A DNA stretch of 64,000 nucleotides, taken from NCBI RefSeq assembly GCF_036182465.1, contig NZ_CP108081.1, positions 5,208,001 to 5,272,000 of the forward strand. The letters are read 5' to 3'. This document shows positions 57,666-64,000 of the stretch, piece by piece. A model generated the notes under the pieces. It worked only from the letters and a program-made list of their open reading frames with translations. It did no database searches and was not told the origin of the DNA. Each line of letters starts with the position of its first letter. The first letter of the stretch is position 1. The DNA comes from Streptomyces sp. NBC_00258 (GTDB taxonomy: Bacteria; Actinomycetota; Actinomycetes; Streptomycetales; Streptomycetaceae). The position numbers were made by a program, and so were the translations under genes.

Positions 57666-58562
57666 ATGCCGGACCGCAGTCTCCGACTCCCTCCACTCCT
57701 GCTGCGCGAGCGGCGCCCTTCTCCCACTCCGCCGCGGGAGAACGACGACGTGCCCGAGGGCGGGCAGGGCTCCTCGGGCGGCCATGGTTCCGCAGGTGGG
57801 CAGGGCCCCACGGGTGGCCGGGGCGACTCCGGCGGTGCGGGCGGCTCCGGTGCGCCCGATTCCGGACAGCGGCCCGAGCCGCCGCAGCCTCCCGCCGACG
57901 ACAACCCCTTCGCCCCGCCGCCGGAGGGCACGCCCGACCGGCCCTGGCAGCCGCGTCGGCCCGCGGGCGGGCAGGGCGAGGGCCAGGACGGCCGGGGCGA
58001 GGGTGACAGCTCCCCCTGGGGCAGCCAGTGGAGCGACCGCCAGCCGGGGCCCGCGCAGGGCGGCCGGTTCGGTGACCGGCCCGGTTCCAACGGCGGGTCC
58101 GGCGGCGGCCAGAACGGTCCGGAAGGGCCCGCCGGCGGCCCGGGCACCGGCATGCGCTGGGACCCGACGGACCCCGCCCAGCGCCGCGCCCGGTTCGCGC
58201 TGCTGTCCGGCATGTGGGCGTTCTTCTTCGCCCTCTTCAGCTGGCCGTACGTGGCGCTCCTGCTCGGCGCGCTGGCCCTGTACTGGGCGATCAGCGCGCT
58301 GCGCAGCAAGCCGCCGCGCGCGCCGGATCCGAACACCCCGGCGCCGCCCTCCTCGGGCAGCAAACCACAGACCACCGCGGCGATCAGCGGCCTGGTCACG
58401 GCGTCCCTGGCCCTCGCCATGGTCGCGGCCACCTTCACTGCACAGCTCGTGTACAGCGACTACTACACGTGCGTGAACGACTCGCTCACGAACACGGCGA
58501 AGAAGTCCTGCGACCAGCTGCTGCCGGAGGAGCTGCGGGGGCTGCTGGGTACGCAGAGCTGA
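57666..58562 (+). CDS. DUF4190-like membrane protein with Gly/Pro/Gln-rich N-terminus
   Basis: A 298-residue protein. The first 165 residues are low complexity, rich in Gly, Pro, Gln and Asp. Two hydrophobic segments follow: about 175-208 (a helical hairpin ending in YWAISAL) and about 238-262. Between them is a short Pro/Ser linker of the DUF4190 type, and a small extracytoplasmic end contains two cysteines (YYTCVNDSLTNTAKKSCDQLL). The start is uncertain: ATG 57666 has no good ribosome binding site, GTG 57750 has a GGGAG nine bases upstream, and a GTG near 57619 is also in frame. Function unknown. Confidence 0.72.
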   Translation: MPDRSLRLPPLLLRERRPSPTPPRENDDVPEGGQGSSGGHGSAGGQGPTGGRGDSGGAGGSGAPDSGQRPEPPQPPADDNPFAPPPEGTPDRPWQPRRPAGGQGEGQDGRGEGDSSPWGSQWSDRQPGPAQGGRFGDRPGSNGGSGGGQNGPEGPAGGPGTGMRWDPTDPAQRRARFALLSGMWAFFFALFSWPYVALLLGALALYWAISALRSKPPRAPDPNTPAPPSSGSKPQTTAAISGLVTASLALAMVAATFTAQLVYSDYYTCVNDSLTNTAKKSCDQLLPEELRGLLGTQS

Positions 58563-58593
58563 GGGCCCGCGCCGTACGTGGTGCGGCCGTGGG

Positions 58594-58624
58594 TTGACTT
58601 GGAGTGCGCTTCAAAATCCATGCT
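58594..58624 (+). promoter_or_regulatory. MerR-type promoter of the aldo/keto reductase gene
   Basis: TTGACT and CATGCT are separated by 19 bp, two more than usual, and the spacer holds the dyad CTTGGAG-TGC-GCTTCAA. A long spacer with a central dyad is the hallmark of promoters activated by MerR-family regulators. The ATG lies 48 bases downstream, after an AGGGGAGGA ribosome binding site. Confidence 0.75.
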
Positions 58625-58671
58625 CCTCTCAACGCCCGCCGCTCGGCGGGCCGTAAGGGGAGGACACCCGC

Positions 58672-59658
58672 ATGCGCTACCGCACGATCGGAACGGCCCC
58701 CGGGACCCGCCGTGAGGTGAGCGTCCTCAGCCTCGGCGCGATGCTGTTCGGGACGGTCACGGACGAGGCGACCTCGTTCGCGATCCTCGACCGGTTCGTC
58801 GAGGCGGGCGGCACGTTCGTCGACACGTCCGACAACTACGCGTTCTGGATCAACGGCACGCAGGGCGGCGAGAGCGAGGCCCTGATCGGCCGCTGGCGGC
58901 GCAGCCGTGGCATCGGCGACGAGATCGTCATCGCCACGAAGCTGGGCGCACGGCCGCTCGCCCCGGGCACGAGCTACACCGACAACCCGGAGGGGCTGTC
59001 CGCCAAGGCGATCCGGGAGGCGGTGGAGGGCAGCCGCGAGCGGCTCGGCGTTCCGAAGCTCGACCTGCTGTACGCCCACATCGAGGACACGGCCGTGCCC
59101 CTGCGGGAGACCGTCGAGGGCTTCGCCGAACTCGTCGCCGAGGGCATGGTCGGGCTGCTCGGCGCGAGCAACCACTGGACCTGGCGTCTGGAGCGGGCCC
59201 GGAGCCTCGCGGCGGCGGCCGGCCTGCCGGGTTACGAGGTCCTCCAGTACCAGCACAGCTATCTGCGCAAGCGCGCCGACCTGCCCGGCCAGCTCTCGCC
59301 GGACGGCGACCAGGGCGTGACCGGCGGCGACCTGCTCAGCTATCTGCGCGCCGAGCCGTCCCTCACGCTCGTCGCCTACACCCCGCTCCTGTCCGGCCGT
59401 TACGTCCGCGACGACAAGCCGCTCGGTCCCGAGTTCGACCACGCGGGCACCCCGGCCCGGCTGGCCGCGCTCCGCTCGGTCGCCGAGGAGACCGGCGCGA
59501 CGGTCAACCAGGTGGTCCTGTCGTGGCTGATCGACGGCGAGGTCCCGGCGATCCCGCTCGTCGGCTGCTCCTCGGTGGCCCAGCTGAACGAGAACCTGGC
59601 GGCGGTGGACCTGGAACTGACGGCGGAACAGCGGGCCCGGCTGGACTCGGCCCGCTGA
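58672..59658 (+). CDS. Aldo/keto reductase
   Basis: A 328-residue NADPH-dependent oxidoreductase. The catalytic tetrad is visible: Asp and Tyr in FVDTSDNYAF, Lys in IVIATKLGARP and His in LLYAHIEDTAV. The coenzyme end is present in IPLVGCSSVAQLNENLAAVD. The family reduces many aldehydes and ketones, and the substrate cannot be read from sequence. The promoter has MerR-type architecture, so expression probably responds to a reactive compound or drug, but no MerR gene is in the window. It converges on the DUF6350 gene with only six bases between stops. Confidence 0.93.
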   Translation: MRYRTIGTAPGTRREVSVLSLGAMLFGTVTDEATSFAILDRFVEAGGTFVDTSDNYAFWINGTQGGESEALIGRWRRSRGIGDEIVIATKLGARPLAPGTSYTDNPEGLSAKAIREAVEGSRERLGVPKLDLLYAHIEDTAVPLRETVEGFAELVAEGMVGLLGASNHWTWRLERARSLAAAAGLPGYEVLQYQHSYLRKRADLPGQLSPDGDQGVTGGDLLSYLRAEPSLTLVAYTPLLSGRYVRDDKPLGPEFDHAGTPARLAALRSVAEETGATVNQVVLSWLIDGEVPAIPLVGCSSVAQLNENLAAVDLELTAEQRARLDSAR

Positions 59659-59664
59659 CCCCCG

Positions 59665-62055
59665 TCAGTCCCTTCGGTCGCCTCGGTCCCCTCGGTCCTC
59701 CCGGTCCGGGGGATCGGCCGGGCCGGACGCCTGCCTGAGAGCGGCCCAGCGGGCCTCCCGCGAGACGTCGTCGTGCCAGAGCGAACCGAAGGAGTCGGAG
59801 GGGGGCAGGAAGTCGTACGGCTCGAAGTCGGGGTCCGGGGTGCCGCGGCGACGCTCGACGGGGGTGACGGGCGCGACGGGCGGCGCCTCCGGGCGGCGCC
59901 GAGGCCGTACGCGCGAGAACCAGCTGGTTCTCGGGGTGCGCTGAGCGCCCTGGGACCCCTGGGACCCCTGGGACCCCTGGGACACCTGGGTGCGCGGGGG
60001 CGGCGGGGGTTCGGTGGGGGGTTCGGGGGACATCCGGGGGTGGAGGGGGGATGCGGGCGCCTCGGGGGCGAGAGGCTGGTGGGCGAGGCGTTCGGGGGCC
60101 CGGGGCTCGGGGGCGAGGCGCTCGGGGTGGAGGGGCTGCTCGGGGGGCCCGGCCGCGGGGCGAGGGGCCTGCTCGGAAGACTCGAACTCGGCCCGACGAA
60201 CCCGCTCGGAGGGCCCGGACTCAGGTCGAGGAGCCCGCTCGGAGAGCCCGAAATCCGTCCGGCGAGCCCACTCTGAGGGCCCGGAGTCGGTCTGGCGGGC
60301 CTGCTCGGAGAACCCGGACTCCCGCTGCTGGGCCTGCTCGGAGGGCCCGTCGGCCGGGTGCACGGCTTCTGACCGCTCGAAGTCCGGAAGGTGTGCCTGC
60401 GGCTCATCGTCCGATGGCTCCCCGCCCACAGGCCGATGCACCGGAGTCACCCCGCCCCCAGGCTCATGGGCCGAAGGCTTCAGGCCCGCATGTGTCTGAC
60501 TCACATGTTCCTGAACCCCGTTCTCCTGAACCCCGTGTTCCTGAACCAGCGGTTCCTGGACTCCCCTCCTCCGCGTCCAAGGCCTCCACATCCAGGAAGC
60601 CCACCCCCAGCGCCCACTTCCATGCGCGGCCCGTACACGGGGCGCCCGCGGCACCCGTACCCGCGGCTGTCGCAGCCGCCAGGTGCGCAGGACCAGGGCC
60701 ACCGGGACGCCCACCACCGCGGTCCACCCGGCCGCCGCGGGCCCCGTCTGCCACCAGACGGGGCCGAAGTCGGCGAGCGCGTGCGTGCCGAGGGGGCCGC
60801 CCGACAGGGCGGCGAGCACCGCGAGGGCCAGTCCGCAGAGGAGTGCCGCGAGGGCCGCGTTCCCGGCGGTCCGGCCGGGCGACCAGGCCTCACCGCGGTG
60901 GGCCGCCACTGGAACCCGACCCGGCCTCCCCTTCTTCCCCCTTCCGTCTGCCTCTGCCTCCCCCGCGTCCTTCCGCCCCGGCACCCCCGCCCTCACCGTG
61001 AACCAGGCCACCACCACGCCCGCCGCCAACGGCACGGCGCCCGCCGCCCAGTTCACCGGGGTGCCAGGGCCCGCGTCCGGAACCGCGGTCAGCAGGGGAA
61101 AGGGCGGGAGCAGCGGACCGGGCGACGACATCAGCGGATCGGCCGCGTGCCCCGCGCCGAGCACGAAGCCGGGTCCGAGGGCGTACGCGGCCCCCCACAC
61201 CGCCGCGTTGGGCACGAGGACCAGTGCCAGCAGCAGCACCGCGAACCGTCCCGACCAGCTCTCCGTGAGATGCAGGAACGACCCGCGGGCCAGGCCTCCG
61301 TGCCACACGAGTGAGGCGCCGACCAGCACCGCCCCGCCCCCCACGAGCACCGCCGCCCCCGCACTCGCCGCGCGCAGGGCGGCCGGAAGCCGGAACCCGG
61401 GGGCGGAGGAGACGAAGGAGGCGAAGGGGAGGGCGCGCAGGGCCCGGCGCACGGGCGGCGGCAGAGGCCCCCGGGGGCGCCCGTACGCCGTCCACGCGCC
61501 CACCCCCGCCGCGGTCATCGCGAGCAGCGGCGGCCATACGGCGACCGATGCCCAGGACGGCCGCAGCGCACCGCCCGAGGCGTACAGGGCCGCGGCCGTG
61601 CCGACCGTCAGATAGCCCGCGACGACACCGGCCCAGGCCGTACGGACGGCGGGCGGTGCCGACTCCTCGTCGCCGTCCGCCGCGTCGCGCCCCGCGCGGT
61701 GCAGCAGCCACGCGGGCAGCACGACCAGGAGCAGCGGGGTCACGCCGACGGGCGCGGGTACGCCGGACAGCGTGTCCGTGCGGACGAGTTCGCAGCCGTG
61801 CGCGAGCAGCCACAGCCCGGCGGCGATGTGCAACGCCCCGTCAGGACCGCTGTCCGGATAGGGCGAACTGATCCAGAGGACCGTCACGAGTACGGTGAAC
61901 GCCGCCAGTCCGAGCCCCGCCGCGAGCGCGCCGCCGACCAGGCCCGCGGCCAGTCCCGGCGACCTCCCGCGCCATCGGGCCAGCAGGGCCGGCTTGGTCG
62001 GCAGGATCGGCGGGGAGGGGCTGCGGTCCGGACTGCGGTCGGTCGTCTGGGTCAC
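59665..62055 (-). CDS. DUF6350-family membrane protein with long repetitive C-terminus
   Basis: A 796-residue protein. The N-terminal 440 residues hold about ten membrane helices (starting SPGLAAGLVGGALAAGLGLA), matching the DUF6350 family found next to purN and sucCD in Streptomyces. The remaining 350 residues are cytosolic and low complexity. They contain VQEHGVQENGVQEH units, then a run of about 15-residue units of the form SE-x-A-x-R-x-x-SG, a Pro/Glu-rich section and QGSQGSQGSQG. The end (FEPYDFLPPSDSFGSLWHDD) is more ordered and may bind a partner. GTG start with GGGAG nine bases upstream. Function unknown. Confidence 0.75.
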   Translation of the reverse strand: MTQTTDRSPDRSPSPPILPTKPALLARWRGRSPGLAAGLVGGALAAGLGLAAFTVLVTVLWISSPYPDSGPDGALHIAAGLWLLAHGCELVRTDTLSGVPAPVGVTPLLLVVLPAWLLHRAGRDAADGDEESAPPAVRTAWAGVVAGYLTVGTAAALYASGGALRPSWASVAVWPPLLAMTAAGVGAWTAYGRPRGPLPPPVRRALRALPFASFVSSAPGFRLPAALRAASAGAAVLVGGGAVLVGASLVWHGGLARGSFLHLTESWSGRFAVLLLALVLVPNAAVWGAAYALGPGFVLGAGHAADPLMSSPGPLLPPFPLLTAVPDAGPGTPVNWAAGAVPLAAGVVVAWFTVRAGVPGRKDAGEAEADGRGKKGRPGRVPVAAHRGEAWSPGRTAGNAALAALLCGLALAVLAALSGGPLGTHALADFGPVWWQTGPAAAGWTAVVGVPVALVLRTWRLRQPRVRVPRAPRVRAAHGSGRWGWASWMWRPWTRRRGVQEPLVQEHGVQENGVQEHVSQTHAGLKPSAHEPGGGVTPVHRPVGGEPSDDEPQAHLPDFERSEAVHPADGPSEQAQQRESGFSEQARQTDSGPSEWARRTDFGLSERAPRPESGPSERVRRAEFESSEQAPRPAAGPPEQPLHPERLAPEPRAPERLAHQPLAPEAPASPLHPRMSPEPPTEPPPPPRTQVSQGSQGSQGSQGAQRTPRTSWFSRVRPRRRPEAPPVAPVTPVERRRGTPDPDFEPYDFLPPSDSFGSLWHDDVSREARWAALRQASGPADPPDREDRGDRGDRRD

Positions 62056-62160
62056 GCCGCCATGCTCCCAACGACACGCGCTTTCTCCTCGTAACAGGCG
62101 AACCCCGGATGTGTCGCTCAATATACGTTTTATGTACTTTTACGTGCGAAGGGGCGCCCG
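62056..62160. promoter_or_regulatory. AT-rich divergent promoter region
   Basis: Positions 62118-62152 are exceptionally AT-rich for this DNA and contain two related units (ACGTTTTATGT and ACTTTTACGT). This probably drives both the DUF6350 gene and the sigma-like gene. Confidence 0.5.
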
Positions 62161-63132
62161 GTGACGCAGACCCCTGCCTGCCCGCCGCCACTTCCGGAGG
62201 CCGAGGCCGAGGACGGGACCGAGGTGAATACCGAGGCGGAGAACCAGCCGGAGAACCCGGACGGGACCGACGTGGAGGACCCGGACGGGACCGAGGTGGA
62301 GGCCGACTTCGAACCCGCGCCCCCCGCCCTCGCCCTGACGCCAGGTCAGGCCTTCGACGCCCTCTACGCATACGCGGCCCCCGCCCTCGTACGGCAGACC
62401 TATCTGCTGACCGGGCGGCGCGAGCTGGCGCGCGAGTCCGTGGAGCGGGCCTTCCAACTGGCGTGGCAGCGCTGGCCGGAGGTGGCGGTTGACCGGGATC
62501 CCGCGGGCTGGGTGCGGGCGGCGGCGTACGAGTACGCGATGTCCCCCTGGCACAGGCTGCGTCTTCGGCACCGGACTCCGGAGCCGCCGCCCGCCGCCCT
62601 GGACGACCGCCGGCTGCTCTCCGTACTGCTCAGCCTCCCGCCCGCGTACCGCCGCACCGTGCTCCTCTACGACGGCCTCGGCCTCGGGCTGCCGGAGACC
62701 GCGGCCGAGACGGAGGCGAGCACGCCCGCGGCGGCGGGCCGGCTGCTGCACGCGCGTGAGGTCGTCGCCGCGCGCGTGCCCGAGCTGGCGGATCCCGAGG
62801 AGCTGCGGCTCAGGCTGACGGAGCTCGGGAGCAAGGAGTCGCTGCGGACCGCCGCGAAGCCCGTCGTGGTGCGGTCGGGAAGTGAACGCCGCGCCCGTCG
62901 CTGGACCCGTGCCGCCATCGCCTTCACGGTCCTGCTCATCGGTTCCACCGCGTTCACGCTCCGCACGGCTCCCGACCACTACGAGGCCCCGCAGGCGCCC
63001 GCCGCGACGATCAGCGGGGTTCCGCCGCGGTCGGGCTCCGGTCCGCTGTCCGAGGAGGAGCAGGAGATCCGCGCCAAGCTCCGCTCGACGTTCCAGAACG
63101 GTCCGGAGAGGCTCCGGCCGGAACTCCGCTGA
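62161..63132 (+). CDS. Sigma-70-like protein with C-terminal membrane helix
   Basis: A 323-residue protein. After an acidic disordered leader of about 58 residues, a region-2-like helical part (FDALYAYAAPALVRQTYLLT, ARESVERAFQLAWQRWPEV, DPAGWVRAAAYEYAMSPWHR) is followed by a region-4-like part (LDDRRLLSVLLSLPPAYRRT, VLLYDGLGLGLPETAAETEA, STPAAAGRLLHAREVV). The DNA-recognition helix is poorly conserved. A single membrane helix at about 247-266 leaves about 57 residues outside. So it resembles an ECF sigma factor anchored to the membrane; it may be a degenerate sigma that no longer directs transcription. GTG start with GGGGCGC just upstream. Confidence 0.72.
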   Translation: MTQTPACPPPLPEAEAEDGTEVNTEAENQPENPDGTDVEDPDGTEVEADFEPAPPALALTPGQAFDALYAYAAPALVRQTYLLTGRRELARESVERAFQLAWQRWPEVAVDRDPAGWVRAAAYEYAMSPWHRLRLRHRTPEPPPAALDDRRLLSVLLSLPPAYRRTVLLYDGLGLGLPETAAETEASTPAAAGRLLHAREVVAARVPELADPEELRLRLTELGSKESLRTAAKPVVVRSGSERRARRWTRAAIAFTVLLIGSTAFTLRTAPDHYEAPQAPAATISGVPPRSGSGPLSEEEQEIRAKLRSTFQNGPERLRPELR

Positions 63133-63167
63133 GGAGCGTGGGCGCGAGAGTCACCGGGCATACGGCA

Positions 63168-63216
63168 ACGCGGACGGGCCCGCACCCCTGGAGAAGGGGT
63201 GCGGGCCCGTCCGCGT
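63168..63216. terminator. Very strong hairpin terminator
   Basis: A perfect 22-bp stem (arms 63168-63189 and 63195-63216) with a five-base loop GGAGA, between the sigma-like gene and sucD, which converge here. Confidence 0.85.
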
Positions 63217-63272
63217 ACAGGCTGCGAATCAGCCGTCCGGGAGCTGTCCCGGGGCTGAGCCGGGAGCCGTGC

Positions 63273-64000
63273 TCAGCCGGCGAGGATGGCGCGGGCCAGC
63301 TTCGCCGTCTCGGTCGGGGTCTTGCCGACCTTGACTCCGGCGGCCTCCAGGGCCTCCTTCTTCGCGGCGGCCGTGCCGGAGGAGCCGGAGACGATGGCGC
63401 CGGCGTGGCCCATGGTCTTGCCCTCGGGCGCGGTGAAGCCCGCGACGTAGCCGACGACCGGCTTCGTCACGTTCTTCGCGATGAAGTCGGCCGCGCGCTC
63501 CTCGGCGTCGCCGCCGATCTCGCCGATCATGACGATCAGGTCGGTGTCGGGGTCGGCCTCGAACGCGGCCAGCGCGTCGATGTGCGTCGTACCGATGACC
63601 GGGTCGCCACCGATGCCGACGGCCGACGAGAAGCCGATGTCACGGAGCTCGTACATCATCTGGTACGTCAGCGTGCCGGACTTCGAGACCAGGCCGATGC
63701 GGCCCGGCTTCGTGATGTCGCCCGGGATGATGCCGGCGTTGGACTGGCCCGGCGTGATGAGGCCGGGGCAGTTCGGGCCGATGATGCGGGTCTTGTTGCC
63801 CTTCGCCTTCGCGTACGCCCAGAAGGCGGCGGAGTCGTGGACGGCGATGCCCTCGGTGATGACGACCGCGAGGGGGATCTCGGCGTCGATGGCCTCGACG
63901 ACGGCGGCCTTGGAGAAGGCCGGGGGCACGAAGAGGACGGACACGTTGGCGCCCGTCTTCTCGATCGCCTCGGCGACCGTGCCGAAGACCGGGATCTCGG
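63273..64000 (-). CDS. sucD: Succinyl-CoA ligase (ADP-forming) alpha subunit, N-terminus outside the window
   Basis: About 242 residues of the C-terminal part are present; roughly 50-60 N-terminal residues lie beyond the right edge. The enzyme makes ATP from succinyl-CoA in the TCA cycle. Recognisable parts are IPVFGTVAEAIEKTGANVSV, GPNCPGLITPG, VSKSGTLTYQMMYEL, VGIGGDPVIGTTHIDAL and the phospho-histidine loop GHAGAIVSGSSG. The beta subunit gene sucC would be expected just upstream, outside the window. A strong terminator follows the stop. Confidence 0.95.
   Translation of the reverse strand, partial: EIPVFGTVAEAIEKTGANVSVLFVPPAFSKAAVVEAIDAEIPLAVVITEGIAVHDSAAFWAYAKAKGNKTRIIGPNCPGLITPGQSNAGIIPGDITKPGRIGLVSKSGTLTYQMMYELRDIGFSSAVGIGGDPVIGTTHIDALAAFEADPDTDLIVMIGEIGGDAEERAADFIAKNVTKPVVGYVAGFTAPEGKTMGHAGAIVSGSSGTAAAKKEALEAAGVKVGKTPTETAKLARAILAG

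Noticed and set aside
1..64000. CRISPR arrays, tRNA or rRNA genes, insertion sequences, prophage
   Set aside because: No regularly spaced identical repeats with unique spacers, no tRNA arm pattern, no transposase or integrase, and no phage structural gene was found; the tandem repeats present are short and mostly intergenic.

Overview
The window is a high-GC chromosomal stretch typical of a Streptomyces: strong GC bias at third codon positions, many GTG starts, GTGA and ATGA stop/start overlaps, leaderless-looking promoters, and core genes (glyA, trpS, mdh, folD, purN/purH, sucD) mixed with membrane and regulatory genes. The gene order resembles the sdh-to-sucCD core region of S. coelicolor from memory; this was not checked. 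I see no tRNA, rRNA, CRISPR array, insertion sequence or prophage.

Layout. 1-7 kb: end of an unrecognised gene, a DCC-family thiol oxidoreductase, a TetR regulator, a 1002-residue membrane-tethered periplasmic-binding-like protein, and an MMPL exporter with an extra C-terminal beta domain. 7-15 kb: a two-component system, an anti-sigma-type ATPase, a peptide-type solute-binding protein, a metallophosphoesterase, a D-Ala-D-Ala carboxypeptidase and a YihY/BrkB membrane protein. 15.5-19.8 kb: two divergent transcription units (PAP2 phosphatase, UbiA-type phosphoribosyltransferase, GtrA; and DprE1, DprE2) that together look like the polyprenyl-phosphoryl-arabinose pathway known from mycobacteria. 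20-25.5 kb: 2H phosphoesterase, trpS, then an ECF sigma factor, a probable membrane anti-sigma protein and two paralogous secreted/anchored proteins. The sigma gene and the first of these targets share a matching promoter.

25.6-32 kb: glyA preceded by a ZTP riboswitch, divergent from an ornithine aminotransferase; a broken lipoprotein gene, a DMT-type transporter, a MocR regulator and a divergent AhpD-like gene. 32-41 kb: an osmoprotectant cluster (betaine-binding protein, fused double permease, ATPase, choline oxidase-like enzyme, betaine-aldehyde dehydrogenase) with a divergent MarR-GNAT regulator. 41-49 kb: mdh, two membrane-tethered HTH proteins flanking a secreted peptidoglycan-binding-like protein, DUF3017 and folD, and a small membrane protein.

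49-55 kb is the most unusual part: two tandem copies of an FHA/winged-helix-like protein translationally coupled to a transmembrane Ser/Thr kinase. The kinases are near-identical inside the cell but carry unrelated ectodomains, one a lytic-transglycosylase-like fold and one an I36-inhibitor-like fold. Two secreted I36-like proteins follow. This looks like a modular envelope-sensing system with exchangeable sensors. 55-64 kb returns to core genes: purH/purN, a DUF4190-like protein, an aldo/keto reductase behind a MerR-type promoter, a DUF6350 membrane protein divergent from a membrane-tethered sigma-like protein, and the start-truncated sucD.
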